Assembly: GCA_028752905.1 (NCBI GenBank)
Contig: JAQNBH010000067.1
Span: forward strand, 372,001-436,000
Reading direction: 5' to 3'
DNA: 64,000 nucleotides
DNA from: Cladorhizidae sp. MBARI D1340-BT2
Taxonomy: Eukaryota > Porifera > Demospongiae > Poecilosclerida > Cladorhizidae
How positions within the stretch are numbered: position 1 is the first letter of the stretch; every line of letters starts with the position of its first letter. A program made the translations under genes and the position numbers. This document shows, piece by piece, positions 40,157 through 52,260 of the stretch. The notes beneath the pieces were generated by a model that saw nothing but the letters and a program-made list of their open reading frames with translations, was not told the DNA's origin and did not search any database.

Positions 40157-42001
40157 GATAGTCATTATTCCTGATGAAGGCTGGAGCATCTAGTCATTAT
40201 TCCTGATGAAGGCTAGAGCATCTGGTCATTATTCCTTGATGAAGGCTATATAGAGCATCTAGTCATTATTCCTTGATGAAGGCCACAGCATCTAGTCATT
40301 ATTCCTGATGAAAGTCAGAGCATCTAGTCATTATTCATTGATGAAGGCTAGAGCACCTAGTCATTATTCCTGATGAAGGTCAGAGCATCTAGTCATTATT
40401 CCTGATGATGGCTAGAGCATCTAGTCATTATTCCTGATGAAGTCTAGAGCATCTAGTCATTATTCCTGATGAAGGCTAGAGCATCTAGTCATTATTCCTG
40501 TTGAAGGCTAGAGCATTTAGTCATTTTCCTGATGAAGGCTAGAGCATCTAGTCATTATTCCTGATGAAGGCTAGAGCATCTAGTCATTATTCCTGATGAA
40601 GGCTGGAGCATCTAGTCAATATTCCTGATGATGGCTAGAGCATGTTGTCATTAGTCCTGATGAAGGCTAGAGCATCTAGTCATTATTCCTGATAACTAGA
40701 GCATCGAGCAATTATTCCTGAAAGTTATGATTCCTGATGAAGGCTGAAGCATCTAGTCATTATTCCTGATGAAGGCTAGAGCATTTAGTCATTATTCCTG
40801 ATGAAGACTAGAGAATCTAGTCATTATTCCTTGATAAAGGCTAGAGCATATAGTCATTATTCCTGATGAAGGCTAGAGCATCTAGTCATTATCCTGATGA
40901 AGGCAACAGCATCTAGTCATTATTCCTGATGAAGGCTAGAGCACCTAGTCATTATTCCTGATGAAGGCTAGAACACCTAGTCATTATTCCGGATGAAGGC
41001 TAGAGCATCTAGTCATTATTCCTGATGAAGGCTAGAGCATCTAGTCATTATTCCTGATGAAGGCTAGAGCATCTAGTCATTATTCCTGATGACAAGAGCA
41101 TCTAGCAATTATTCCTGATGACTAGAGCATCTAGTCATTATTTCTGATAGTCAGTATTCCTGATGAAGGCTGGAGCATCTAGTCATTATTCCTGATGAAG
41201 GCTAGAGCATCTGGTCATTTTTCCTTGATGAAGGCTAGAGCATCTAGTCATTATTCCTTGATGAAGGCTACAGCATCTAGTCATTATTCCTGATGAAAGT
41301 CAGAGCATCTAGTCATTATTCATTGATGAAGGCTAGAGCACCTAGTCATTATTCCTGATGAAGGTCAGAGCATCTAATCATTATTCCTGATGATGGCTAG
41401 AGCATCTAGTCATTAGTCCTGATGAAGGCTAGAGCATCTAGTCATTATTCCTGATGAAGGCTAGAGCATCTAGTCATTATTCCTGATGAAGGCTAGAGCA
41501 TCTAGTAATTATTCCTGATGAAGGCTAGAGCATCTAGTCGTTATTCCTGATGAAGGCTAGAACATCTAGTCATTATTCCTGATGACTAGAGCATCTAGTC
41601 ATTATTCCTGATACTAATGAAGGCTGGAGCATCTATTCATTATTCCTGATGAAAGTCAGAGCATCTAGTCATTATTCATTGATGAAGGCTAGAGCATCTA
41701 GTCATTATTCCTGATGAAGGTCAGAGCATCTAGTCATTATTCCTGATGTAGGCTAGAGCATCTAGTCATTATTCCTTATGAAGGCTAGAGCATCTAGTCA
41801 TTATTCCTGATGAAGAGACTAGAGCATCTAGTCATTATTCCTGATGAAGGCTAGAACATCTAGTCATTATTCCTGATGAAGGCTAGAGCATCTAGTGATT
41901 ATTCCTGATGAAGCTATAGCACCTAGTCATTATTCCTGATGAAGGCTGGAGCATCTAGTCAATATTCCTGATGATGGCTAGAGCATCTAGTCATTAGTCC
42001 T
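40157..42001 (+). repeat. 1,845-bp tandem unit, second copy (D4)
   Basis: Repeats 38,312-40,156 at offset 1,845: CTGGTC 38377/40222, type B 38872/40717. It starts at a CCTGATAGTC half-monomer, the same kind of site where the 4,000-bp unit begins. At its end it continues naturally into TCATTAGTCCTG, whereas the first copy jumps back to GATAGTC at 40,157, which pinpoints the duplication junction. 1,845 is not a multiple of 32 because the unit contains shortened and lengthened monomers. Confidence 0.9.
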
Positions 42002-44105
42002 GATGAAGGCTAGAGCATCTAGTCATTTTTCCTGATGACTAGAGCATCTAGTCATTATTCCTGAAAGTTATGATTCCTGATAAAGGCTGGAGCATCTAGT
42101 CATTATTCTGATGAAGGCTAGAGCATTTAGTCATTATTCCTGATGAAGGCTAGAGCATCTAGTCATTATTCCTTGATGAAGGCTAGAGTATCTAGTTATT
42201 ATTCCTTGATGAAGGGTAGAGCATCTAGTCATTATTCCTGATGAAGGTCAGAGCATCTAGTCATTATTCCTGATGAAGGCTAGAGCACCTAGTCATTATA
42301 TATGATGAAGGCTGGAGCATATAGTCAATATTCTTGATGAAGGCTAGAGCATCTAGTCATTATTCCTGATGAAGGCTAGAGCATCTAGTCATTATTCCTG
42401 ATGAAGGCTAGGGCATCTAGTCATTATTCCTGATGAAGGCTAGAGCATCAAGTCATTATTCCTGATGAAGGCTAGAGCATCTAGTCATTATTCCTGATGA
42501 AGGATAGAGCATCTAGTCATTATTCCTGATGAAGGCTAGATCATCGAGTCATTATTCCTGATGAAGGCTGGGGTATCTAGTCAATATTCCTGATGAAGGC
42601 TAGAGCATCTAGTCATTATTCCTAATGAAGGCTAGGCTAGAGCATCTAGTCATTATTCCTGATGACTAGAGCATCTAGTCATTATTCCTGATAGTCATTA
42701 TTCCTGATGAAGGCTGGAGCATCTAGTCATTATTCCTGATGAAGGCTAGAGCATCTGGTCATTATTCCTTGATGAAGGCTATATAGAGCATCTAGTCATT
42801 ATTCCTTGATGAAGGCTACAGCATCTAGTCATTATTCCTGATGAAAGTCAGAGCATTTAGTCATTATTCATTGATGAAGGCTAGAGCACCTAGTCATTAT
42901 TCCTGATGAAGGTCAGAGCATCTAGTCATTATTCCTGATGATGGCTAGAGCATCTAGTCATTAGTCCTGATGAAGGCTAGAGCATCTAGTCATTATTCCT
43001 GATAACTAGAGCATCTAGTCATTATTCCTGATAGTTATTATTCCTGGGAGCTTCTAGTCATTATTAAGGCTAGAGAATTTAGTCATTATTCCTGAGCATC
43101 TAGTCATTATTCCTTGATGAAAGCTAGAGCATCTAGTTATTATTCCCTGATGAAGGCTAGAGCATCTAGTCATTATTTCTGATGAAGGTCAGAGCATCTA
43201 GTCATTATTCCTGATGAAGGCTAGAGCACCTAGTCATTATTTATGATGAAGGCTGGAGCATATAGTCAATATTCCTGATGAAGGCTAGAGCATTTAGTCA
43301 TTATTCCTGATACTCATTATTCCTGATGAAGGCTGGAGCATCTAGTCATTATTCCTGATGAAGGCTGGAGCATCTAGTCATTATTCCTGATGAAGGCTAG
43401 AGCATCTAGTCATTATTCCTGATGAAGGCTAGAGCATCTAGTCATTATTCCTGATGAAGGCTATAGTCATTATTCCTGATGAAGGCTAGAGCATCTAGTC
43501 ATTATTCCTGGAGCATCTAGTCATTATTCCTGATGAAGGCTAGAGCATCTAGTCATTATTCCTGATGAAGGCTAGAGCATCTAGTTATTATTCCTGATGA
43601 AGGCTAAAGCATCTATTCATTATTCCTGATGAAGGCTAGGCTAGAGCATCTAGTCATTATTCCTGATGACTAGAGCATCTAGTCATTATTCCTCATAGTC
43701 ATTATTCTTGATGAAGACTGGAACATCTAGTCATTATTCCTGATGAAGGCTAGAGCATATAGTCATTATTCCTGATGAAGGCTAGAGCATCTAGTCATTA
43801 TTCCTGATGAAGGCTAGAGCATCTAGTCATTATTCCTGATGAAGGCTAGAGCATCTAGTCATTATTCCTGATGAAGGCTAGAGCATCTAGTCATTATTCC
43901 TGATGAAGGCTAGAGCATCTAGTTATTATTCCTGATGAAGGCTAAAGCATCTATTCATTATTCCTGATGAAGGCTAGGCTAGAGCATCTAGTCATTATTC
44001 CTGATGACTAGAGCATCTAGTCATTATTCCTCATAGTCATTATTCTTGATGAAGACTGGAACATCTAGTCATTTTTCCTGATGACTAGAGCATCTAGTCA
44101 TTATT
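42002..44105 (+). repeat. Right domain, 2.04-kb block, copy 1
   Basis: Type A marker at 42060, then central-type monomers, truncation cluster at 43027, GATACTCATT and, from about 43,380, left-type features return: GGCTATAGTCATT at 43461, CCTGGAGCATCTAG, AGGCTAGGCTAG and CCTCATAG at 43691. Here left- and central-type blocks are joined in one unit, which is then duplicated as a whole. A 338-bp sub-duplication (GGCTAAAGC 43604/43942, CCTCATAG 43691/44029) ends the block. Confidence 0.84.
43604..44105 (+). repeat. 338-bp tandem duplication
   Basis: The series GGCTAAAGC, CATCTATTC, AGGCTAGGCTAG, 29-bp monomer, CCTCATAGTC half-monomer, GAAGACTGGAAC is found twice with an offset of 338 bp (43604/43942 and 43691/44029); the second copy is partial and runs into the type A marker at 44106. 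The same 338-bp step is seen at 45647/45985 in the next 2.04-kb copy, so it predates the larger duplication. Confidence 0.85.
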
Positions 44106-45984
44106 CCTGAAAGTTATGATTCCTGATAAAGGCTGGAGCATCTAGTCATTATTCTGATGAAGGCTAGAGCATTTAGTCATTATTCCTGATGAAGGCTAGA
44201 GCATCTAGTCATTATTCCTTGATGAAGGCTAGAATATCTAGTTATTATTCCTTGATGAAGGGTAGAGCATCTAGTCATTATTCCTGATGAAGGTCAGAGC
44301 ATCTAGTCATTATTCCTGATGAAGGCTAGAGCACCTAGTCATTATATATGATGAAGGCTGGAGCATATAGTTAATATTCTTGATGAAGGCTAGAGCATCT
44401 AGTCATTATTCCTGATGAAGGCTAGAGCATCTAGTCATTATTCCTGATGAAGGCTAGGGCATCTAGTCAGTATTCCTGTTGAAGGCTAGAGCATCAAGTC
44501 ATTATTCCTGATGAAGGCTAGAGCATCTAGTCATTATTCCTGATGAAGGATAGAGCATCTAGTCATTATTCCTGATGAAGGCTAGATCATCTAGTCATTA
44601 TTCCTGATGAAGGCTGGGGTATCTAGTCAATATTCCTGATGAAGGCTAGAGCATCTAGTCATTATTCCTAATGAAGGCTAGGCTAGAGCATCTAGTCATT
44701 ATTCCTGATGACTAGAGCATCTAGTCATTATTCCTGATGACTAGAGCATCTAGTCATTATTCCTGATAGTCATTATTCCTGATGAAGGCTGGAGCATCTA
44801 GTCATTATTCCTGATGAAGGCTAGAGCATCTGGTCATTATTCCTTGATGAAGGCTATATAGAGCATCTAGTCATTATTCCTTGATGAAGGCTACAGCATC
44901 TAGTCATTATTCCTGATGAAAGTCAGAGCATCTAGTCATTATTCATTGATGAAGGCTAGAGCACCTAGTCATTATTCCTGATGAAGGTCAGAGCATCTAG
45001 TCATTAGTCCTGATGAAGGCTAGAGCATCTAGTCATTATTCCTGATAACTAGAGGATCTAGTCATTATTCCTGATAGTTATTATTCCAGGGAGCTTCTAG
45101 TCATTATTAAGGCTAGAGCATTTAGTCATTACTCCTGAGCATCTAGTCATTATTCCTTGATGAAAGCTAGAGCATCTAGTTATTATTCCCTGATGAAGGC
45201 TAGAGCATCTAGTCATTATTTCTGATGAAGGTCAGAGCATCTAGTCATTATTCCTGATGAAGGCTAGAGCACCTAGTCATTATTTATGATGAAGGCTCGA
45301 GCATATAGTCAATATTCCTGATGAAGGCTAGAGCATCTAGTCATTATTCCTGATACTCATTATTCCTGATGAAGGCTGGAGCATCTAGTCATTATTCCTG
45401 ATGAAGGCTGGAGTATCTAGTCATTATTCCTGATGAAGGCTAGAGCATCTAGTCATTATTCCTGATGAAGGCTAGAGCATCTAGTCATTATTCCTGATGA
45501 AGGCTATAGTCATTATTCCTGATGAAGGCTAGAGCATCTAGTCATTATTCCTGGAGCATCTAGTCATTATTCCTGATGAAGGCTAGAGCATCTAGTCATT
45601 ATTCCTGATGAAGGCTAGAGCATCTAGTTATTATTCCTGATGAAGGCTAAAGCATCTATTCATTATTCCTGATGAAGGCTAGGCTAGAGCATCTAGTCAT
45701 TATTCCTGATGACTAGAGCATCTAGTCATTATTCCTCATAGTCATTATTCTTGATGAAGACTGGAACATCTAGTCATTATACCTGATGAAGGCTAGAGCA
45801 TATAGTCATTATTCCTGATGAAGGCTAGATCATCTAGTCATTATTCCTGATGAAGGCTAGAGCATCTAGTCATTATTCCTGATGAAGGCTAGAGCATCTA
45901 GTCATTATTCCTGATGAAGGCTAGAGCATCTAGTCATTATTCCTGATGAAGGCTAGAGCTTCTAGTTATTATTCCTGATGAAGG
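44106..45984 (+). repeat. Right domain, 2.04-kb block, copy 2
   Basis: Repeats 42,060 onward at offset 2,046 (type A markers) falling to 2,043 (truncation cluster 43027/45070, GGCTATAGTC 43461/45504, GGCTAAAGC 43604/45647). Private changes include GAATATCTAG near 44231, TTAATATTC near 44371 and TATTCCAGGGAGC near 45082. One 29-bp monomer fewer near 45,000 and other small changes account for the offset drift. Confidence 0.84.
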
Positions 45985-47372
45985 CTAAAGCATCTATTCA
46001 TTATTCCTGATGAAGGCTAGGCTAGAGCATCTAGTCATTATTCCTTAATGACTAGAGCATCTAGTCATTATTCCTCATAGTCATTATTCTTGATGAAGAC
46101 TGGAACATCTAGTCATTATTCCTGATGAAGGCTAGAGCATATAGTCATTATCCCTGATGAAGGCTAGAGCATCTAGTCATTATTCCTGATGAAGGCTAGA
46201 GCATCCAGTCATTATTCCTGATGAAGGCTAGAGCATCTAGTCATTATTCCTGATGAAGGCTAGAGCATCTAGTCATTATTCCTGATGAAGGCTAGAGCAT
46301 CTAGTCATTATCCTGATAAAGGCCACAGCATCTCGTCATTATACCTGATGAAGGCTAGAGCACCTATATAGTCATTATTCCTGATGAAGGCTAGAACATC
46401 TAGTCATTATTCCTGATGAGGGCTAGAGCATCTAGTCATTATTCTTGATTAAGGCTAAAGCATCTAGTCATTATTCCTGATGAAGGCTAGAGCATCTAGT
46501 CATTATTCCTGATGAAGGCTAGATCATCTAGTCATTATTCCTGATGAAGGCTAGAGCATCTAGTCATTATTCCTGATGAAGGCTAGAGCATCTAGTCATT
46601 ATTCCTGATGAAGGCTAGAGCATCTAGTCATTATTCCTGATGAAGGCTAGAGCTTCTAGTTATTATTCCTGATGAAGGCTAAAGCATCTATTCATTATTC
46701 CTGATGAAGGCTAGGCTAGAGCATCTAGTCATTATTCCTTAATGACTAGAGCATCTAGTCATTATTCCTCATAGTCATTATTCTTGATGAAGACTGGAAC
46801 ATCTAGTCATTATTCCTGATGAAGGCTAGAGCATATAGTCATTATCCCTGATGAAGGCTAGAGCATCTAGTCATTATTCCTGATGAAGGCTAGAGCATCT
46901 AGTCATTATTCCTGATGAAGGCTAGAGCATCTAGTCATTATTCCTGATGAAGGCTAGAGCATCTAGTCATTATTCCTGATGAAGGCTAGAGCATCTAGTC
47001 ATTATCCTGATAAAGGCCACAGCATCTCGTCATTATACCTGATGAAGGCTAGAGCACCTATATAGTCATTATTCCTGATGAAGGCTAGAACATCTAGTCA
47101 TTATTCCTGATGAGGGCTAGAGCATCTAGTCATTATTCTTGATTAAGGCTAAAGCATCTAGTCATTATTCCTGATGAAGGCTAGAGCATCTAGTCATTAT
47201 TCCTGATGAAGGCTGGAGCATCTAGTCATTATATATTCCTGATGAAGGCTAGAGCATCTAGTCATTATTTATGATGAAGGCTGGAGCATATAGTCAATAT
47301 TCCTGATGAAGGCTAGAGCATCTAGTCATTATTCCTGATGAAGGCTAGAGCATCTAGTCATTATTCCTGATA
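45985..47372 (+). repeat. 694-bp tandem duplication
   Basis: The unit 45,985-46,678 is followed by a second copy from 46,679: GGCTAAAGC 45985/46679, CCTTAATGAC 46043/46737, CATCTCGTC 46331/47025, all at offset 694. The CCTTAATGACTAG variant occurs only in these two copies, so the duplication is recent. The CTATATAGTCATT insertion (46366 and 47060 region) reappears here for the first time since 6.75 kb. Confidence 0.88.
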
Positions 47373-47477
47373 GTCATTATTCCTGATGAAGGCTGGAGCA
47401 TCTAGTCATTATTCCTGATGAAGGCTGGAGCATCTAGTCATTATTTCTGATGAAGGCTAGAGAATCTAGTCACTAGT

Positions 47478-47637
47478 CCTGATGAAGGCTAGAGCATCTA
47501 GTCATTATTCCTGATGAAGGCTAGAGCATCTAGTCATTATTCCTGATGAAGGCTAGAGCATCTAGTCATTATTCCTGATGAAGGCTAGAGCATCTAGTCA
47601 TTATTCCTGATGAAGGCTAGAGCATCTAGTCATTATT
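47478..47637 (+). repeat. Five consecutive consensus monomers
   Basis: Monomers starting at 47478, 47510, 47542, 47574 and 47606 are identical and exactly 32 bp, so this is the best place to read the consensus. The next monomer (47638) already carries GCTAAAGC and TAGTTATT changes. A matching run of five lies at 58101-58260, and another in the 1,948-bp-offset copy at 60049-60208. Such homogeneous runs are uncommon here; most neighbouring monomers differ, which makes the higher-order blocks visible. Confidence 0.95.
47481..47509 (+). other. Monomer-internal dyad, potential RNA hairpin
   Basis: Representative copy of a structure present in nearly every monomer. On DNA the centre is an inverted repeat with perfect 5-bp arms, CTAGA and TCTAG, around GCA. 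If the plus strand is transcribed, GAUGAAGGCUAGA can pair with UCUAGUCAUUAUU across a GCA triloop: nine Watson-Crick pairs, three G-U pairs and one A-A mismatch. That leaves only 3 nt (CCU) between successive hairpins. In a minus-strand transcript the G-U pairs become C-A mismatches, so the minus strand folds worse. The pairing follows directly from the sequence; transcription is not shown. Confidence 0.7.
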
Positions 47638-49085
47638 CCTGATGAAGGCTAAAGCATCTAGTTATTATTACTTTATGAAGGCTAGAGATTCTAGTCATTA
47701 TTCATGATGAAGGCTAGAACATCTAGTCATTATTCCTGATGAAGGCTGGAGCATCTAGTCAATATTCCTGATGAAGGCTAGAGCATCTAGTTATTATTTC
47801 TGTTGACTAGAGCATCTAGTCATTATTCCTGATGAAGGCTAGAGCACCTAGTCATTATTTATGATGAAGGCTATAGTCATGATGAAGGATAGAGCATCTA
47901 GTCATTATTCCTGGAGCATCTAGTCATTATTCCTGATGAAGGCTAGAGCATCTATTCATTATTCCTGCTAGAGCATCTAGACATTATTCCTGATGAAGTC
48001 TAGAGCATCTAGTCATTATTCCTTATGAAGGCTGGAACATCTAGTCAATATTCCTGATGAAGTCTAAAGCATCTATTCATTATTCCTGATGAAGGCTAGG
48101 CTAGAGCATCTAGTCATTATTCCTGATGACTAGAGCATCTAGTCATTATTCCTCATAGTCATTATTCTTGATGAAGACTGGAGCATCTAGTCATTATTCC
48201 TGATGAAGGCTAGAGCATCTAGTAATTATTCCTGATGAAGGCTAGAGCATCTAGTCATTATTCCTGATGAAGGCTTGAGCATCTAGTCATTATACCTGAT
48301 GAAGGCTAGAGCATCTAGTCATTATTCCTGATGAAGGCTAGAGCATCTAGTCATTATTCCTGATGAAGGCTAGAGCATCTAGTCATTATCCTGATGAAGG
48401 CCACAGCATCTAGTCATTATTCCTGATGAAAGCTAGAGCACCTAGTCATTATTCGTGATGAAGGCTAGAACACCTAGTCATTATTCCTGATGAGAAGGCT
48501 AGAGCATCTACCTGATGAAGGCTAGAGCATCTAGTCATTATTCCTGATGAAGGCTAGAGCATCTAGTCATTATTCCTGATGAAGGCTAGATCATCTAGTC
48601 ATTATTCCTGATGAAGGCTAAAGCATCTATTCATTATTCCTGATGAAGGCTAGGCTAGAGCATCTAGTCATTATTCCTGATGACTAGAGCATCTAGTCAT
48701 TATTCCTCATAGTCATTATTCTTGATGAAGACTGGAACATCTAGTCATTATTCCTGATGAAGGCTAGATCATTTAGTCATTATTCCTGATGAAGGCTAGA
48801 GCATCTAGTCATTATTCCTGATGAAGGCTAGAGCATCTAGTCATTATTCCTGATGAAGGCTAGAGCATCTAGTCATTATTCCTGATGAAGGCTAGAGCAT
48901 CTAGTCATTATTCCTGATGAAGGCTAGAGCATCTAGTCATTATCCTGATGAAGGCCACAGCATCTCGTCATTATTCCGGATGAAGGCTAGAGCACCTATA
49001 TAGTCATTATTCCTGATGAAGGCTAGAACACCTAGTCATTATTCCTGATGAAGGCTAGAGCATCTAGTCATTATTCTTTATTAAG

Positions 49086-52000
49086 GCTAAAGCATCTAGT
49101 GATTATTCCTGATGAAGCTATAGCACCTAGTCATTATTCCTGATGAAGGCTGGAGCATCTAGTCAATATTCCTGATGATGGCTAGAGCATCTAGTCATTA
49201 GTCCTGATGAAGGCTAGAGCATCTAGTCATTATTCCTGATGACTAGAGCATCTAGTCATTATTCCTGAAAGTTATGATTCCTGATAAAGGCTGGAGCATC
49301 TAGTCATTATTCTGATGAAGGCTAGAGCATTTAGTCATTATTCCTGATGAAGGCTAGAGCATCTAGTCATTATTCCTTGATGAAGGCTAGAGTATCTAGT
49401 TATTATTCCTTGATGAAGGGTAGAGCATCTAGTCATTATTCCTGATGAAGGTCAGAGCATCTAGTCATTATTCCTGATGAAGGCTAGAGCATCTAGTCAT
49501 TATATATGATGAAGGCTGGAGCATATAGTCAATATTCCTGATGAAGGCTAGAGCATCTAGTCATTATTCCTGATGAAGGCTAGAGCATCTAGTCATTATT
49601 CCTGATGAAGGCTAGGGCATCTAGTCATTATTCCTGATGAAGGCTAGAGCATCAAGTCATTATTCCTGATGAAGGCTAGAGCATCTAGTCATTATTCCTG
49701 ATGAAGGATAGAACATCTAGTCATTATTCCTGATGAAGGCTAGATCATCTAGTCATTATTCCTGATGAAGGCTGGTGTATCTAGTCAATATTCCTGATGA
49801 AGGCTAGAGCATCTAGTCATTATTCCTAATGAAGGCTAGGCTAGAGCATCTAGTCATTATTCCTGATGACTAGAGCATCTAGTCATTATTCCTGATGACT
49901 AGAGCATCTAGTCATTATACCTGATAGTCATTATTCCTGATGAAGGCTGGAACATCTAGTCATTATTCCTGATGAAGGCTAGAGCATCTGGTCATTATTC
50001 CTTGATGAAGGCTATATAGAGCATCTAGTCATTATTCCTTGATGAAGGCTACAGCATCTAGTCATTATTCCTGATGAAAGTCAGAGCATCTAGTCATTAT
50101 TCATTGATGAACGCTAGAGCACCTAGTCATTATTCCTGATGAAGGTCAGAGCATCTAGTCATTATTCCTGATGATGGCTAGAGCATCTAGTCATTAGTCC
50201 TGATGAAGGCTAGAGCATCTAATCATTATTCCTGATGACTAGAGCATCTAGTCATTATTCCTGATAGTTATTATTCCTGGGAGCTTCTAGTCATTATTAA
50301 GGCTAGAGCATTTAGTCATTATTCCTGAGCATCTAGTCATTATTCCTTGATGAAAGCTAGAGCATCTAGTTATTATTCCCTGATGAAGGCTAGAGCATCT
50401 AGTCATTATTCCTGATGAAGGTCAGAGCATCTAGTCATTATTCCTGATGAAGGCTAGAGCACCTAGTCATTATTTATGATGAAGGCTGAAGCATATAGTC
50501 AATATTCCTGATGAAGGCTAGAGCATATAGTCATTATTCCTGATACTCATTATTCCTGATGAAGGCTGGAGCATCTAGTCATTATTCCTGATGAAGGCTG
50601 GAGCATCTAGTCATTATTCCTGATGAAGGCTAGAGCATCTAGTCATTATTCCTGATGAAGGCTAGAGCATCTGGTCATTATTCCTGATGAAGGCTATAGT
50701 CATTATTCCTTATGAAGGCTAGAGCATCTAGTCATTATTCCTGGAGCATCTAGTCATTATTCCTGATGAAGGCTAGAGCATCTAGTCATTATTCCTGATG
50801 AAGGCTAAAGCATCTATTCATTATTCCTGATGAAGGCTAGGCTAGAGCATCTAGTCATTATTCCTGATGACTAGAGCATCTAGTCATTATTCCTCATAGT
50901 CATTATTCTTGATGAAGACTGGAACATCTAGTCATTATTCCTGATGAAGGCTAGAGCATTTAGTCATTATTCCTGATGAAGGCTAGAGCATCTAGTCATT
51001 ATTCCTGATGAAGGCTAGAGCATCTACTCATTATTCCTGATGAAGGCTAGAGCATCTAGTCATTATTCCTGATGAAGGCTAGAGCATCTAGTCATTATTC
51101 CTGATGAAGGCTAGAGAATCTAGTCATTATCCTGATGAAGGCCACAGCATCTCGTCATTATACCTGATGAAGGCTAGAGCACCTATATAGTCATTATTCC
51201 TGATGAAGGCTAGAACACCTAGTCATTATTCCTGATGAAGGCTAGAGCATCTAGTCATTATTCTTGATTAAGGCTAAAGCATCTAGTCATTATTCCTGAT
51301 GAAGGCTAGAGCATCTAGTCATTATTCCTGATGAAGGCTGGAGCATCTAGTCATTATTCCTGATGAAGGCTAGAGCATCTAGTCATTATTTATGATGAAG
51401 GCTGGAGCATATAGTCAATATTCCTGATGAAGGCTAGAGCATCTAGTCATTATTCCTGATGAAGGCTAGAGCATCTAGTCATTATTCCTGATAGTCATTA
51501 TTCCTGATGAAGGCTGGAGCATCTAGTCATTATTCGTGATGAAGGCTGGAGCATCTAGTCATTATTCCTGATGAAGGCTAGAGAATCTAGTCACTAGTCC
51601 TGATGAAGGCTAGAGCATATAGTCATTATTCCTGATGAAGGCTAGAGCATCTAGTCATTATTCCTGATGAAGGCTAGAGCATCTAGTCATTATTCCTGAT
51701 GAAGGCTAGAGCATCTAGTCATTATTCCTGATGAAGGCTAGAGCATCTAGTCATTATTCCTGATGAAGGCTAGAGCATCTAGTTATTAATACTTTATGGA
51801 GGCTAGAGATTCTAGTCATTATTCATGATGAAGGCTAGAACATCTAGTCATTATTCCTGATGAAGGCTGGAGCATCTAGTCAATATTCCTGATGAAGGCT
51901 AGAGCATCTAGTTATTATTCCTGATGACTAGAGCATCTAGTCATTATTCTTGATGAAGGCTAGAGCACCTAGTCATTATTTATGATGAAGGCTATAGTCA

Positions 52001-52260
52001 TTATTCCTGATGAAGGCTAGAGCATCTAGTCATTATTCCTGGAGCATCTAGTCATTATTCCTGATGAAGGCTAGAGCATCTATTCATTATTCCTGCTAGA
52101 GCATCTAGTCATTATTCCTGATGAAGTCTAGAGCATCTAGTCATTATTCCTGATGAAGGCTAGAGCACCTATATAGTCATTATTCCTGATGAAGGCTAGA
52201 ACACCTAGTCATTATTCCTGATGAAGGCTAGAGCATCTAGTCATTATTCTTGATTAAGGC
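49086..52260 (+). repeat. Right domain, mixed A/C block, 3,173-bp period copy 1
   Basis: Type A at 49264, truncation cluster at 50260, CCTCATAG near 50893 and ACTTTATG at 51791. The first 1.25 kb matches 52,259-53,515 at offset 3,173 (GTGATT 49099/52272, type A 49264/52437, cluster 50260/53433). The ACTTTATG region carries TTAATACTTTATGGAGG, and the GGAGG form is also found at 58293 and 60241. GGCTGGTGTATC near 49773 recurs near 63547. Confidence 0.82.

Larger units (their letters stand above)
47373..49085 (+). repeat. Right domain, C-type block
   Basis: Contains ACTTTATG at 47670 and CCTCATAG variants near 48151 and 48704, i.e. left-domain type sequence. About 47,250-48,120 matches 51,370-52,140 at an offset of about 4,121 (ACTTTATG 47670/51791). 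A 20-bp remnant at 48511 (CATCTACCTGATGAAGG) joins two monomers out of register and marks a small deletion. No gene. Confidence 0.8.

Noticed and set aside
47478..47509. Box C/D snoRNA repeats
   Set aside because: Each monomer holds TGATGA and CTGA, which resemble boxes C and D, but they overlap in the same bases (CCTGATGA). The first purine of box C is missing and there is no terminal stem or guide region. Coincidence is the better reading.
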